A stretch of 48,592 nt of DNA, taken from IMG/VR virus record IMGVR_UViG_3300009502_000073, positions 1-48,592 of that record; one strand, given 5' to 3'. The notes beneath the pieces were generated by a model. That model made no database searches and was not told the origin of the DNA. It saw nothing but the letters and a program-made list of their open reading frames with translations. Position numbers and translations under genes: made by a program. This stretch comes from a virus. The first letter of the stretch is position 1, and every line of letters begins with the position of its first letter. Below are positions 15,702-23,102 of this stretch, piece by piece.

Positions 15702-16056
15702 TGATTATTGTTTACGCTTAACAGCTGATTAAATCAATAAAAATGTAAAATAGTGGTTATTATGCACAAACCTTGGATATTATCACAACAAGATAAGCGT
15801 TTGATATTGTTAATGTTATTGCGTTTATATATGGTTATTGTGGTTAAACGCTGATTTAATGCGATATGTTAAATCGTATACTATTGATATTGCTATTGTT
15901 TATTATGGCATTGATCTTGCTATATAATACAGAGAAGAGGGAATAAATAGAGTCAAAACAAATAGAAAAGAATTAATACAATGTATAAAATAAAGCTTGA
16001 CAATAGATATTAAATACATTATATTAAATACAACAAAAAGAATGGAGGACATGAAA
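15702..16056. other. AT-rich divergent intergenic region, candidate origin
   Basis: About 355 bp without a gene between leftward and rightward units. It contains an exact DnaA-box consensus TTATGCACA at 15760-15768, an inverted pair AGCGTTT (15796-15802) and AAACGCT (15846-15852), a 12-base GATTAAATCAAT (15727-15738) repeated at 18012-18023, and many TATTGTT-like words. The right part holds the rightward promoter. Confidence 0.45.
15997..16025 (+). promoter_or_regulatory. Strong rightward promoter
   Basis: TTGACA at 15997-16002 and TATATT at 16020-16025 with an ideal 17-bp spacer. It is the only good promoter ahead of the plus-strand module. Confidence 0.8.
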
Positions 16057-16146
16057 ATGAAAACTTATTTACTAATCGGAATCGTAATTGCGGGAACAGT
16101 ATTGACAGCGCCTTACTTTATTACAATGCTGGCAATGATTAAATAA
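16057..16146 (+). CDS. Single-pass membrane microprotein (29 residues)
   Basis: MKTYLLIGIVIAGTVLTAPY begins a peptide that is almost entirely one hydrophobic helix. GGAGGACATGAAA places the second ATG (16057) at ideal spacing. It is the first gene behind the strong promoter. Function unknown. Confidence 0.6.
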   Translation: MKTYLLIGIVIAGTVLTAPYFITMLAMIK

Positions 16147-16174
16147 CGATTAAAATAAATGGAGGCAATAGACC

Positions 16175-16786
16175 ATGAAAACGAAAACAATTATTCTATA
16201 TCAGTTTGATGAATTATCGGAGCAAGCAAAACAGAAAGCAATTGAACGCTTTAGAGAAGTCAATCAAGATTTTATGCCTTGGCAAAATGAAAATGAAGAC
16301 ACGTTAAAAGCTTTTGAAAATATATTCCCGATTAAAGTCGGCGATTGGGAATATGGATATAGGAATTTCATCAATTTCAAAATGACTGTTGACTATGAAG
16401 AAATTGAAAACATGACCGGAATCAGATTGCTAAAATATTTATGGAATAATTATCGGCGCGATATTTACAACGGCAAATATTATTCCACTTCCGGCCATTA
16501 CGATGAGCAAGGCAAATACCATTACAAAAAACGATATTCAAAAATCACGCTTGAGCATTCTTGTGTTTTGACTGGTTATTGTATGGATGATGAAATTTTG
16601 CAACCGATTTATGACTTCATGCAAAAACCGGATAATCGTACATTCTATGATCTAATAAATGATTGCTTACATAATTGGATATTTGCTTGCAATCAGGAAC
16701 TTGAATATCAGAATAGTGATGAAGCAATTATTGAAACGATCCAAGCGAATGAATATGATTTTTTAGAAAACGGGAAACTAGCATAA
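16175..16786 (+). CDS. Conserved mobile-element protein of unknown function
   Basis: A 203-residue protein beginning with the pattern IILYQFDELSEQAKQKAIER, found in a broad family on phages and plasmids whose role is not established. Later hallmarks are SCVLTGYCMDDEIL and an acidic C-terminus. GGAGGC lies before the ATG. Not an enzyme by visible motifs. Expression from the strong rightward promoter suggests early host or phage regulation. Confidence 0.75.
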   Translation: MKTKTIILYQFDELSEQAKQKAIERFREVNQDFMPWQNENEDTLKAFENIFPIKVGDWEYGYRNFINFKMTVDYEEIENMTGIRLLKYLWNNYRRDIYNGKYYSTSGHYDEQGKYHYKKRYSKITLEHSCVLTGYCMDDEILQPIYDFMQKPDNRTFYDLINDCLHNWIFACNQELEYQNSDEAIIETIQANEYDFLENGKLA

Positions 16787-16810
16787 TAAAATAAATCGGA
16801 GGATAAGAAA

Positions 16811-17239
16811 ATGACTAAACATGAGAGAATGTATGAACAAATCGAAAAACACGGCGCAAATTTAAATGCAATCTTTAACACTGATTTAGATAACATCAAA
16901 CTTTGCAAAAAACTTTTCCAATTGGAAAACAAAGCCCACCATGCGACAACTTGCCTATGCAATACAAACACACTCAACCTGTTAGATCTTAATCCCTACA
17001 CTGGCTACGATGTAAAACAGGCAACAGAAGAGGAACAAGACGCTTTTTTTGATGATATCCTCAATAAAGTTGACAAGATTTTGAAGTTTAGAGAAAAAAA
17101 CATTCCAGTTTTTATCAATCACGATCCACGAGGCTATGCTTTAAAGATTAAAAGCGAATATGTACGCGAACACAACTTGCAAATTCATCAAGACTTCGGC
17201 GGATTCGGTATTATCGCGCCTAAATTTGACGGGAACTAA
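16811..17239 (+). CDS. Conserved phage/plasmid protein of unknown function
   Basis: A 142-residue protein with a helical N-terminal half (LCKKLFQLENKAHHATT) and a C-terminal segment PVFINHDPRGYALKIKSEYV then DFGGFGIIAPKF that I recognise as recurring in phage and plasmid proteins. No function has been assigned to it that I know of. GGAGG precedes the ATG. Confidence 0.75.
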   Translation: MTKHERMYEQIEKHGANLNAIFNTDLDNIKLCKKLFQLENKAHHATTCLCNTNTLNLLDLNPYTGYDVKQATEEEQDAFFDDILNKVDKILKFREKNIPVFINHDPRGYALKIKSEYVREHNLQIHQDFGGFGIIAPKFDGN

Positions 17240-17266
17240 AAACTAAAATAAAATGGAGGCTAAGCA

Positions 17267-17350
17267 ATGACTAATTTACAATTGATTAGAAATAGCTTTA
17301 AAAAATTAGGGTTTGAATTGCGGAAAAGGAAATTTTCAGGAATGAAATAA
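17267..17350 (+). CDS. Very small basic protein (27 residues)
   Basis: MTNLQLIRNSFKKLGFELRK starts a 27-residue basic peptide. ATGGAGGCTAAGCA before the ATG is a strong ribosome site matching the others in this module, which is the main support. Confidence 0.45.
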   Translation: MTNLQLIRNSFKKLGFELRKRKFSGMK

Positions 17351-17419
17351 ATTTTTATATCAGGGATTATTTTGATTTGAAAATCAGTTAGTAAAAAATA
17401 AATTAATGGAGGTTATAAA

Positions 17420-17584
17420 ATGAAAAAACTTTTTGAACGGTCTAGAGTTATTGGGTTAAATGAGCGGATCATTGAAGTCAATGGATTAACGATTATCGCA
17501 GCCAGTCTTATTGTTGCCGTATTATTTTTTTTAATCGGCTATAACGCTGCGTATTATCTCAAGCTGGTGGTTTGCTCATGTTAA
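17420..17584 (+). CDS. Small single-transmembrane protein (54 residues)
   Basis: A charged N-terminus (MKKLFERSRVIGLNER) is followed by one hydrophobic segment at about residues 23-45 and a short Cys-containing tail. GGAGGTTATAAA precedes the ATG. The ATG of the next frame lies in its stop region (ATGTTAA). Confidence 0.6.
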   Translation: MKKLFERSRVIGLNERIIEVNGLTIIAASLIVAVLFFLIGYNAAYYLKLVVCSC

Positions 17585-17808
17585 GACTAACAAGGTAGCA
17601 AACAGAAAAGCTCGATATACTATTGACTGCGCTAAAAGAGAATAGCGGATTAGCCTTGCTCTTTTCACAGTGTAGCGCAAAAAATTGCGGTATGATTTAC
17701 GATGTAAAAGATGGTCAAGGCATGTCTGGGATCAGTTATGGATACTGCAAAAAACATCTTGCGGAAGTTATGCAAAAAATAAAAAATCGGAGGGCAAGCA
17801 ATGGATAA
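17578..17808 (+). pseudogene. Small zinc-binding-type protein with in-frame amber codon 7
   Basis: The ATG at 17578 overlaps the previous stop and has GGTGG upstream, but codon 7 is TAG (17596-17598). The frame then continues without interruption to 17808 with a credible domain: CSAKNC and SYGYCKKHLAEV. A TTG at 17623 could start a 61-residue version. The stop overlaps the next ATG as ATGGATAA, so translation into this gene seems expected. TAG is a normal terminator elsewhere in the genome, so recoding is unlikely; a broken start or weak internal initiation fits better. Confidence 0.45.
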
Positions 17809-17914
17809 GTTATTAATTTTTGCTTTAATCGGTTTAACAGTCATTTGTTTGTTTGTAATAGAAATAATTGATAGACCACGCGGCAAGAAGCCAAAATGGA
17901 TTAGATACAAATAA
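17801..17914 (+). CDS. Small membrane protein (37 residues)
   Basis: MDKLLIFALIGLTVICLFVI is a transmembrane helix followed by a basic tail (DRPRGKKPKWIRYK). CGGAGGGCAAGCA gives an ideal ribosome site. It is the last gene before the terminator. Function unknown. Confidence 0.6.
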   Translation: MDKLLIFALIGLTVICLFVIEIIDRPRGKKPKWIRYK

Positions 17915-17940
17915 CAATACATAAATAAATCAATACCAGG

Positions 17941-17972
17941 AAAGCGCTTGAATAGTTCAGGCGCTTTTTTTA
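17941..17972 (+). terminator. Rho-independent terminator of the rightward module
   Basis: AAAGCGC-TTGAA-TAG-TTCAG-GCGC followed by TTTTTTT forms a GC-rich stem with a T-run, 26 bases after the last stop codon. Confidence 0.9.
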
Positions 17973-18307
17973 TTGCCTTTTATTGCTAATTTATTACAGT
18001 ATCTTAAGCTTGATTAAATCAATTTTAAGCCTATCAAAGATAAATCAATGGTTGGATATATGGCAATGGATTAAATCGTTTCCTGAACAATCGTCAAGAG
18101 TTTTTCGGCATGTTTTGAATTATGGCCGGAATTGCAAATCTGAAATAATTTTTACAGATATTAAATGGTATGAATATTGCAGGAAGTCAGATTCCCAAAA
18201 ATAAAATACCCTCAAAAACTCGCATACTAGACCTCTACACTACTGGAGAAATCGGCACCGATAGAATAGGCAAGGGGTTTCCTAATCAATACAGTACCGA
18301 CTTCTCA
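17973..18307. other. Noncoding region between convergent units
   Basis: No convincing gene. It holds GATTAAATCAAT at 18012-18023 (also at 15727-15738) and, at 18222-18250, a copy of the ribosome-site/start region of the ribbon-helix-helix gene. Confidence 0.5.
18222..18250 (-). repeat. Duplicate of the regulator gene's initiation region
   Basis: About 25 of 29 bases match 18514-18542, including AGAGGT and the ATG (18225-18223). Translation from this copy stops after 12 codons. Confidence 0.6.
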
Positions 18308-18517
18308 CTACTCCTGAATACTATTCAAGCGGTCTTCTACGATTTGCCGGATCATTGTTGCCGGTGGCGTGTTATGATTGTCTTTAGCAAATTTCTTAAG
18401 CTTCTTATCACAAACCGGAGACAAACAGATTGTACGGCTAATGGTATTACGCTTGGCAGGATCGTCGAACTTAGGTCTGCCACGCTTGAGAATTTTTTTC
18501 TTCGTATTTTCTTGCAT
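18308..18517 (-). CDS. Ribbon-helix-helix DNA-binding regulator
   Basis: A 69-residue protein: a basic arm KRGRPKFDDPAKR, then a beta strand NTISRTICLS, and helices DKKLKKFAKDNH and PATMIRQIVEDRL, as in CopG/Arc-type dimers. It probably represses its own and other early promoters. AGAGGTGCAGT precedes the ATG. It is the only evident transcription regulator in the genome. Confidence 0.75.
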   Translation of the reverse strand: MQENTKKKILKRGRPKFDDPAKRNTISRTICLSPVCDKKLKKFAKDNHNTPPATMIRQIVEDRLNSIQE

Positions 18518-18557
18518 ACTGCACCTCTACACTCCTGGAAAATTTCGTTTTTGACTT

Positions 18558-18596
18558 ATCTTTATCATGGTTTAATATATTGTCAAGGATTATTTT
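18558..18596 (-). promoter_or_regulatory. Early-type promoter copy upstream of the regulator gene
   Basis: The minus strand reads AAAATAATCCTTGACA then ATATATTAA; TTGACA is at 18586-18581, 64 bases before the regulator ATG. Confidence 0.6.
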
Positions 18597-18632
18597 TAAT
18601 TGGATTAAATATTTTACTTATTTTATAAATAA

Positions 18633-19493
18633 TCATTTTCTACTTCTGTTGGTTGGCTTTAATTGTTTCTTGTCACTGTCTTTATTAAAAACCCACCATT
18701 TGTCCATGTTGGCAGGTAATGTTTTTTCTTTAACAGCTACTTCTAATAATTTAATATTTCCATATGTGGAAAGCACCGCTCTTACATATTCACTATCTCC
18801 CGCTGTCGATTTATCACCAACATAATCCCTGAGCGCAGCCATAAGATCACCATTCGCTTTAGAAAGATGGAACCCAAGAATCACATTGCCTGCAATACAG
18901 CCCTTTATCGGATCATGGAGGTCACGTTCATCGTTGATAATCCCCTCGTCTTTCAATTTCTTTACCCATCCATTGATTATCTGAAAAGGACCTCGCGCTC
19001 CGGTGCTGCTTACTGCACTTGGATTGCCTCGGGATTCATGGAACCAGATTGATAACGATAGCTCAGGGTATTTGGATTTAGAGATGATAGTGTCGATCTG
19101 GGTTTCCAAGGTTGACCGAGACACAGTGCGGTCAGTGTAGGGATAGAAGAAATTTACAATTGCATCTCTGTTCTGCCTGCTGACATTAGGAGCCGGAATC
19201 AGAAGGTAGATGATTAATAAAAGCTGTGTAATGAGTAGGAAGCTTAACCCTGCTAGAGAGAGAGCTAGTTTCCGCTTGGGTAAAGTTATCTTAAGCTCAG
19301 AGCCTTTGTCGCGCACATAACATTCAACACAAAAGAAATCATCGTTACCTTGGTCGCGGCTATACATACCTCTCTTGCGCTTCTTCCCGCAAGTAGTGCA
19401 ATTTCCTTGGTGTTCATCAGTGTATTCGTAATGCTTATTGGATTTCAAGTCGGGATAAATCAGTTCTCGAATTATCTTCCATAACTTTTTCAT
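18633..19493 (-). CDS. Membrane-anchored lytic transglycosylase with N-terminal zinc ribbon
   Basis: A 286-residue protein with three parts: a zinc ribbon (Cys32, Cys35, Cys55, Cys58), a transmembrane segment at about 76-100, and an SLT-type lysozyme domain from about 110. The catalytic Glu153 lies in FHESRGNPSAVSSTGARGPF, the standard transglycosylase signature. The topology puts the zinc ribbon in the cytoplasm and the enzyme in the periplasm, where it would cut glycan strands. It lies in the early region, far from the lysis cassette, so a role in early wall remodelling or superinfection is as likely as lysis. AAGGAGACCTA precedes the ATG. Confidence 0.82.
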   Translation of the reverse strand: MKKLWKIIRELIYPDLKSNKHYEYTDEHQGNCTTCGKKRKRGMYSRDQGNDDFFCVECYVRDKGSELKITLPKRKLALSLAGLSFLLITQLLLIIYLLIPAPNVSRQNRDAIVNFFYPYTDRTVSRSTLETQIDTIISKSKYPELSLSIWFHESRGNPSAVSSTGARGPFQIINGWVKKLKDEGIINDERDLHDPIKGCIAGNVILGFHLSKANGDLMAALRDYVGDKSTAGDSEYVRAVLSTYGNIKLLEVAVKEKTLPANMDKWWVFNKDSDKKQLKPTNRSRK

Positions 19494-19520
19494 TAGGTCT
19501 CCTTGTGTTAAATTTTTTAT

Positions 19521-19955
19521 TTACGGTATAACATGATCCCATTCTGTGACAAAGGGAAAACTTATAAGTTGATTACAAATCTCTTGAGAATATTGAGAAT
19601 AAATTAATGGTAATAATAAGTTCTTATCGTCTCTTGATGCCATTGCGGCAATGCGATAAAAAAGATCAGAACATTCATCGGGTAAATAAAAATCACGCCA
19701 ACCTTTTTTAACTAATCTTCTTAGGAAGACTTCAATAACTTCTGCATGTCCAAAACTATCTGCAATTTCAAGATGAACTAAATTACATGGCAAATACTTT
19801 TGTGTATATTTAGCGCCGTTACCAGAAACGTGTTGATAAATACGGCTTATTAAATAGCCAGTTATTCCTACATAATATTTATCATCTGAACAATCAAGAA
19901 TATAAATATAATGTCTTCTATCTTTTCTTTTCCCAAAAAACCAAGACGATTTCAT
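19521..19955 (-). CDS. GIY-YIG nuclease domain protein
   Basis: A 144-residue protein whose first 90 residues are a GIY-YIG domain: HYIYILDC, KYYVGIT, RIYQHVSGNGAKYTQKY (the Arg and the GAKYT segment as in UPF0213-type members) and HLEIADSFGHAEVIEVFLRR with the metal-binding Glu. It starts 25 bases after the structured RNA at 19981-20210 on the same strand, with GAGGGG at the start. It could be a free-standing homing nuclease or a DNA repair-type nuclease. Confidence 0.8.
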   Translation of the reverse strand: MKSSWFFGKRKDRRHYIYILDCSDDKYYVGITGYLISRIYQHVSGNGAKYTQKYLPCNLVHLEIADSFGHAEVIEVFLRRLVKKGWRDFYLPDECSDLFYRIAAMASRDDKNLLLPLIYSQYSQEICNQLISFPFVTEWDHVIP

Positions 19956-19980
19956 TTTCCCCTCTTTTAATGACGAACTC

Positions 19981-20210
19981 CACAGCTACGTCAGGATATG
20001 TTTGTGCCGCGCACCGGAATGCCTTGCGGCACCGGCGCGGCTTATATCCTTCCGGCTGTGTATTTCTTTGCCCATTGTCTCTCGACTATTGGGGCAGGGT
20101 ACGCTGATGGATGCGGCCTATGGCGGTAGCTCGCGCGGATTGCCAAGTATTTCATGAACGCTAGCAGCCTTACTATCCCCAGGCCTTAGTTTTACTTGAG
20201 CTACCACCAT
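19981..20210 (-). ncRNA. Strongly folded RNA of unknown class
   Basis: On the minus strand AUGGUGGUAGCUC (20210-20198) pairs with GAGCUACCGCCAU (20132-20120) over 13 positions including one G-U wobble, which would be a C-A mismatch on the plus strand. Inside it AAGUA (20197-20193) pairs with UACUU (20149-20145). Next comes UGCCC/GGGCA (20096-20092, 20073-20069) with a GUC-GAGA-GAC tip. Last is a long hairpin from CACAGC (20060) to GCUGUG (19981) with GGAUAU/AUAUCC, GCCGCG/CGCGGC, CCGG/CCGG and UGCC-GCAA-GGCA. Two GNRA loops appear only in the minus orientation. No protein frame is credible here. HEARO/omega-type RNA is the first class I would test; no IscB gene is present. Confidence 0.8.
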
Positions 20211-20223
20211 TTGGTCGCTATTA

Positions 20224-20409
20224 TTACTTTATAGATATATTAAAATAATTATGTGACAATACCATTTCTTTTAAAATTTTTTCAATATTTTTTGGTAATT
20301 TATCTGTGAGTCTAATCTTTAATTCATATTGTTTTGGAAATGGGGAATAAGGTAGCCCATTAGCAATAAAACTTACATCTGTGACAAATCCCTTTGCTTT
20401 AAGTTCCAT
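20224..20409 (-). CDS. Small protein of unknown function (61 residues)
   Basis: MELKAKGFVTDVSFIANGLP begins a mixed alpha/beta protein with no recognised motif. AGAGGAAAACAAA precedes the ATG and an early-type promoter lies 30-60 bases upstream. It is co-transcribed with the structured RNA, which starts 14 bases after its stop. Confidence 0.6.
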   Translation of the reverse strand: MELKAKGFVTDVSFIANGLPYSPFPKQYELKIRLTDKLPKNIEKILKEMVLSHNYFNISIK

Positions 20410-20437
20410 TTTGTTTTCCTCTTTTAATTTTTACAAT

Positions 20438-20478
20438 ATATTAAATTATAGTAAATCAAATGTCAAGAACTATTTTAG
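20438..20478 (-). promoter_or_regulatory. Early-type promoter ahead of the structured-RNA unit
   Basis: AAAATAGTTCTTGACA with TTGACA at 20466-20461 and TAATAT at 20443-20438 after 17 bases. Confidence 0.65.
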
Positions 20479-20538
20479 AACGGATTAAGATTCTCCCCCA
20501 AGATTGTGTTTATAGTTATATCTTGTAATAATTCGTAT

Positions 20539-21327
20539 TCAGACATTTTGTGATGTTTTTTTTAGATTGTCAACTTTCCACAATGGCTGTAAATTGTCTA
20601 GCGACCATAATATTTTTACTATAAAATTGGATGGTGGATATTCTTTAAAAAAAGATATTGGAATTTTATGATCGATTTCCCATCCACCCCTACCATAATT
20701 ATTCCAATTCATTCCATCAATAAATTGTCTTTCGAGGTGTGATTTTAAATTGGCAGAAGAATATCCCAATAATTTTAAAATAGACATATTGTTCTTGTTG
20801 CCCTTTAACGCAAAACGGATTGCTCTTGATGTATTGCTATGTAATTTTTTATAAGGATTGTTCGCATTAGCCCTGTCTCTCGCAAGCCGTAAAACAGCTA
20901 ATCTTTTTTTATTTTTCTGATAGTGTCGGGCAGACGTTATAGAGTTCTTTTCTTTTTGTTCTTTTATTTTTTCCGGAGTGCGATTACTTAATGATCTCTT
21001 TTGTATATCTTTACATTTTTGAATATTTTTCTTATAATACATTTTTTTATATTCTTTAATGTGGTCAGCATTATTTCTTTTCCAGTTCCCAACAGCTTTT
21101 CGATGTTTTATTAAATTGTCTTCAGAACTTTTCCAATTATCAGAATATTTTTTACATTTTTCTTTATTATTTTGTCGCCATATCTTGCGCCTATCGTTAC
21201 CACAGGTTTTACATTCCATACTTCTTCCAAGTCTATAATGGCTCGATATTGGAAAACTTTCAAAATCTTTTTCAATCTTACATTTTATACATATTTGAGT
21301 TTTTATTAATATAATCGTTTCCTTCAT
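20539..21327 (-). CDS. HNH endonuclease with N-terminal zinc motif, homing type
   Basis: A 262-residue protein. The N-terminal CIKCKIEKDFESF with CKTCGNDRRK is a zinc motif; a long basic helical middle (about residues 45-165) resembles DNA-binding linkers; the C-terminal GGWEIDHKIPISFF followed by LDNLQPLWKVDNLKK is the HNH-type catalytic part. It overlaps the helicase stop by ATGA. The composition is AT-rich and lysine-rich, consistent with a mobile gene. Probably a free-standing homing endonuclease. Confidence 0.8.
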   Translation of the reverse strand: MKETIILIKTQICIKCKIEKDFESFPISSHYRLGRSMECKTCGNDRRKIWRQNNKEKCKKYSDNWKSSEDNLIKHRKAVGNWKRNNADHIKEYKKMYYKKNIQKCKDIQKRSLSNRTPEKIKEQKEKNSITSARHYQKNKKRLAVLRLARDRANANNPYKKLHSNTSRAIRFALKGNKNNMSILKLLGYSSANLKSHLERQFIDGMNWNNYGRGGWEIDHKIPISFFKEYPPSNFIVKILWSLDNLQPLWKVDNLKKTSQNV

Positions 21328-23027
21328 TGCTTACTTTCTCCTCCATAGCCCCAAGGTGCTTCATCCCAAGCCACTTGCGCCTGAAAAGATTTGCTCCACA
21401 ATGATGGTCTCGATGTATATATTTTATTTACCTGTTCATCGAGAATATAAATTGTAACTGTATCGTCTTCCACGCGATTTCCTCGGCCAGCCATTTGTTC
21501 AATAGTCGCCATTGCCTCTGCTTGATACCAAAGCCTCCCAACCGTTCCACTATTCGCCCTAGCGGATATAATTTTGTCGGCTAACGACAACCAAGGCATT
21601 TTTAAAATTACAATAAAAGAACACATTTCATATTTTAAATCCAAACCACGCTCGCTAGATGGCGAACAAAGGACTACATCTCCTGGATCATTTTTGTCAA
21701 AGCCATCGACATAATCATTTATTATTTCTTGCCGGTTTTCAGATGTATGAGTTATTAGTCTCGAAGAATCAACCGCAGCCATAACCTTGTTACATAAATC
21801 GAAAGAGACGGTGTGGATTAGCCCACGCTGATTTTTGTGCTTATTTAAAATCCATTTCACGGCGCTTGCCAGTTTCGGTATGCCATCAGCCATTGTGTCT
21901 CTGGTTAAATTAGCAGCAGGCCAAATATGGACAGGAGCGTTATCTGGATTGAAAGTAGATTCTACCTCATGGATTTCCCCGTCTTCTACGTCATCAATAT
22001 CAATCCCTAACCTTTTGCATTCTACCGCTATTGGAAGAAAAGTTGCCGATATTAATACAAAAGTTCCAGAATGGTTCCATAAAAATTTATTAGCAAGTTC
22101 GGGATTAATCCACGTAGGGGAGAAAATCAATCGACCTTGCCTGGCTCCATAACGAGGAATTTCCTGCATTACCCATCCCTTGTCGACATTGTTTAGAAAA
22201 ATCTCACATCGTTCAGACAAGTGGACAAAATTTTCCATTTCTTTTATTTTTTTTAATTTAAAATCGGTTTCTTGGTTATCTATGGCATTAATTTCTCGCT
22301 GAAGCCTACCCAATATTTGATTTGAGCGAACCAATGCTTCTTGAACAAAATTTTTCCAACTATCTATACCGTTTTTTGCGCTAGCAGTTTTATATTTCGG
22401 ACCTTCTTGTAATCCAAGTTGAAAAAGTGACCGTTCACCAAAACTTAAAGAAACAAATGCGTCGAGTGATTTTTGCAACGAATCCGCCTCGTCTATCACG
22501 GTGAAGGGATTACCGGAAAATCTTCCAGCATAAGAAATTTCAGATAAAAAATACGCAAAATTGGTAATCCTATATGAAGACTCCAATGCCTTTGTTTTTG
22601 CAATTTTATATAAACATAGGCTCTTTTTTTCACATGGATTTAATTTTGTAGAAAAGCATTCGTTACAATTACGCGAGTTGTCTAATAGGCATGGATAATT
22701 ATTTCTTCCCCAAAGAGATTCGATAATCCTTGGAAAATCTTTGGTGATCTGTCCTTGTAAAAACTTTGAAGAAACTAAATACGTTAAATCTCCCGCCATT
22801 AAGCCACACACCATAGCGCAAAGAGATTTTCCAAACCCTGTTTTTGCTCTAATTATGCGAAACTTTTTAGTTCCATTCATTATCCACGAAATTGCTTCTT
22901 CTTGATGCAACCGAAAATTTTTATCTTTGAAATTTACTAATCTGTCTTTGGCTTCTGTTGGTGTAATCAATTCTATTCTCCTTTCGGCTCGTTTAAATGG
23001 CTCAGGTTGATTTAAGGGTACATTCAC
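21324..23027 (-). CDS. DinG/XPD-like superfamily 2 DNA helicase
   Basis: A 567-residue helicase. Walker A AKTGFGKS is at residues 61-68, the DEAD box VIDEAD at about 177-182, and motif VI EQMAGRGNR near residue 515. Cysteines 113, 121, 124, 132 and 138 between motifs I and II fit an iron-sulphur cluster as in DinG and XPD. It should unwind DNA 5' to 3' in replication or recombination. The ATG at 23027 has only a weak ribosome site. Confidence 0.88.
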   Translation of the reverse strand: MNVPLNQPEPFKRAERRIELITPTEAKDRLVNFKDKNFRLHQEEAISWIMNGTKKFRIIRAKTGFGKSLCAMVCGLMAGDLTYLVSSKFLQGQITKDFPRIIESLWGRNNYPCLLDNSRNCNECFSTKLNPCEKKSLCLYKIAKTKALESSYRITNFAYFLSEISYAGRFSGNPFTVIDEADSLQKSLDAFVSLSFGERSLFQLGLQEGPKYKTASAKNGIDSWKNFVQEALVRSNQILGRLQREINAIDNQETDFKLKKIKEMENFVHLSERCEIFLNNVDKGWVMQEIPRYGARQGRLIFSPTWINPELANKFLWNHSGTFVLISATFLPIAVECKRLGIDIDDVEDGEIHEVESTFNPDNAPVHIWPAANLTRDTMADGIPKLASAVKWILNKHKNQRGLIHTVSFDLCNKVMAAVDSSRLITHTSENRQEIINDYVDGFDKNDPGDVVLCSPSSERGLDLKYEMCSFIVILKMPWLSLADKIISARANSGTVGRLWYQAEAMATIEQMAGRGNRVEDDTVTIYILDEQVNKIYTSRPSLWSKSFQAQVAWDEAPWGYGGESKQ

Positions 23028-23102
23028 TATGGTTTTTTATTATCTCGTCACCAGCATGGCAAATCCAAAACCTGAGTGCCGAAATAATCAAATATCCGCA
23101 CC

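Noticed and set aside
17578-17808. Genome-wide recoding of TAG
   Set aside because: TAG ends the i-spanin, Lar-like, DUF3820-like and 50-residue genes at sensible positions, so the code is standard.
20122-20210. tRNA-like ends on the plus strand (GGTAGCT ... AGCTACC-A-CCA)
   Set aside because: Acceptor-like stem and CCA occur, but there is no T-loop, D-arm or anticodon arm between them; the pairing belongs to the minus-strand folded RNA.
20475-20546. 23-codon frame MSEYELLQDITINTILGENL overlapping the end of the HNH gene
   Set aside because: No ribosome site and a length too short to support; it may be a remnant but I cannot show it.
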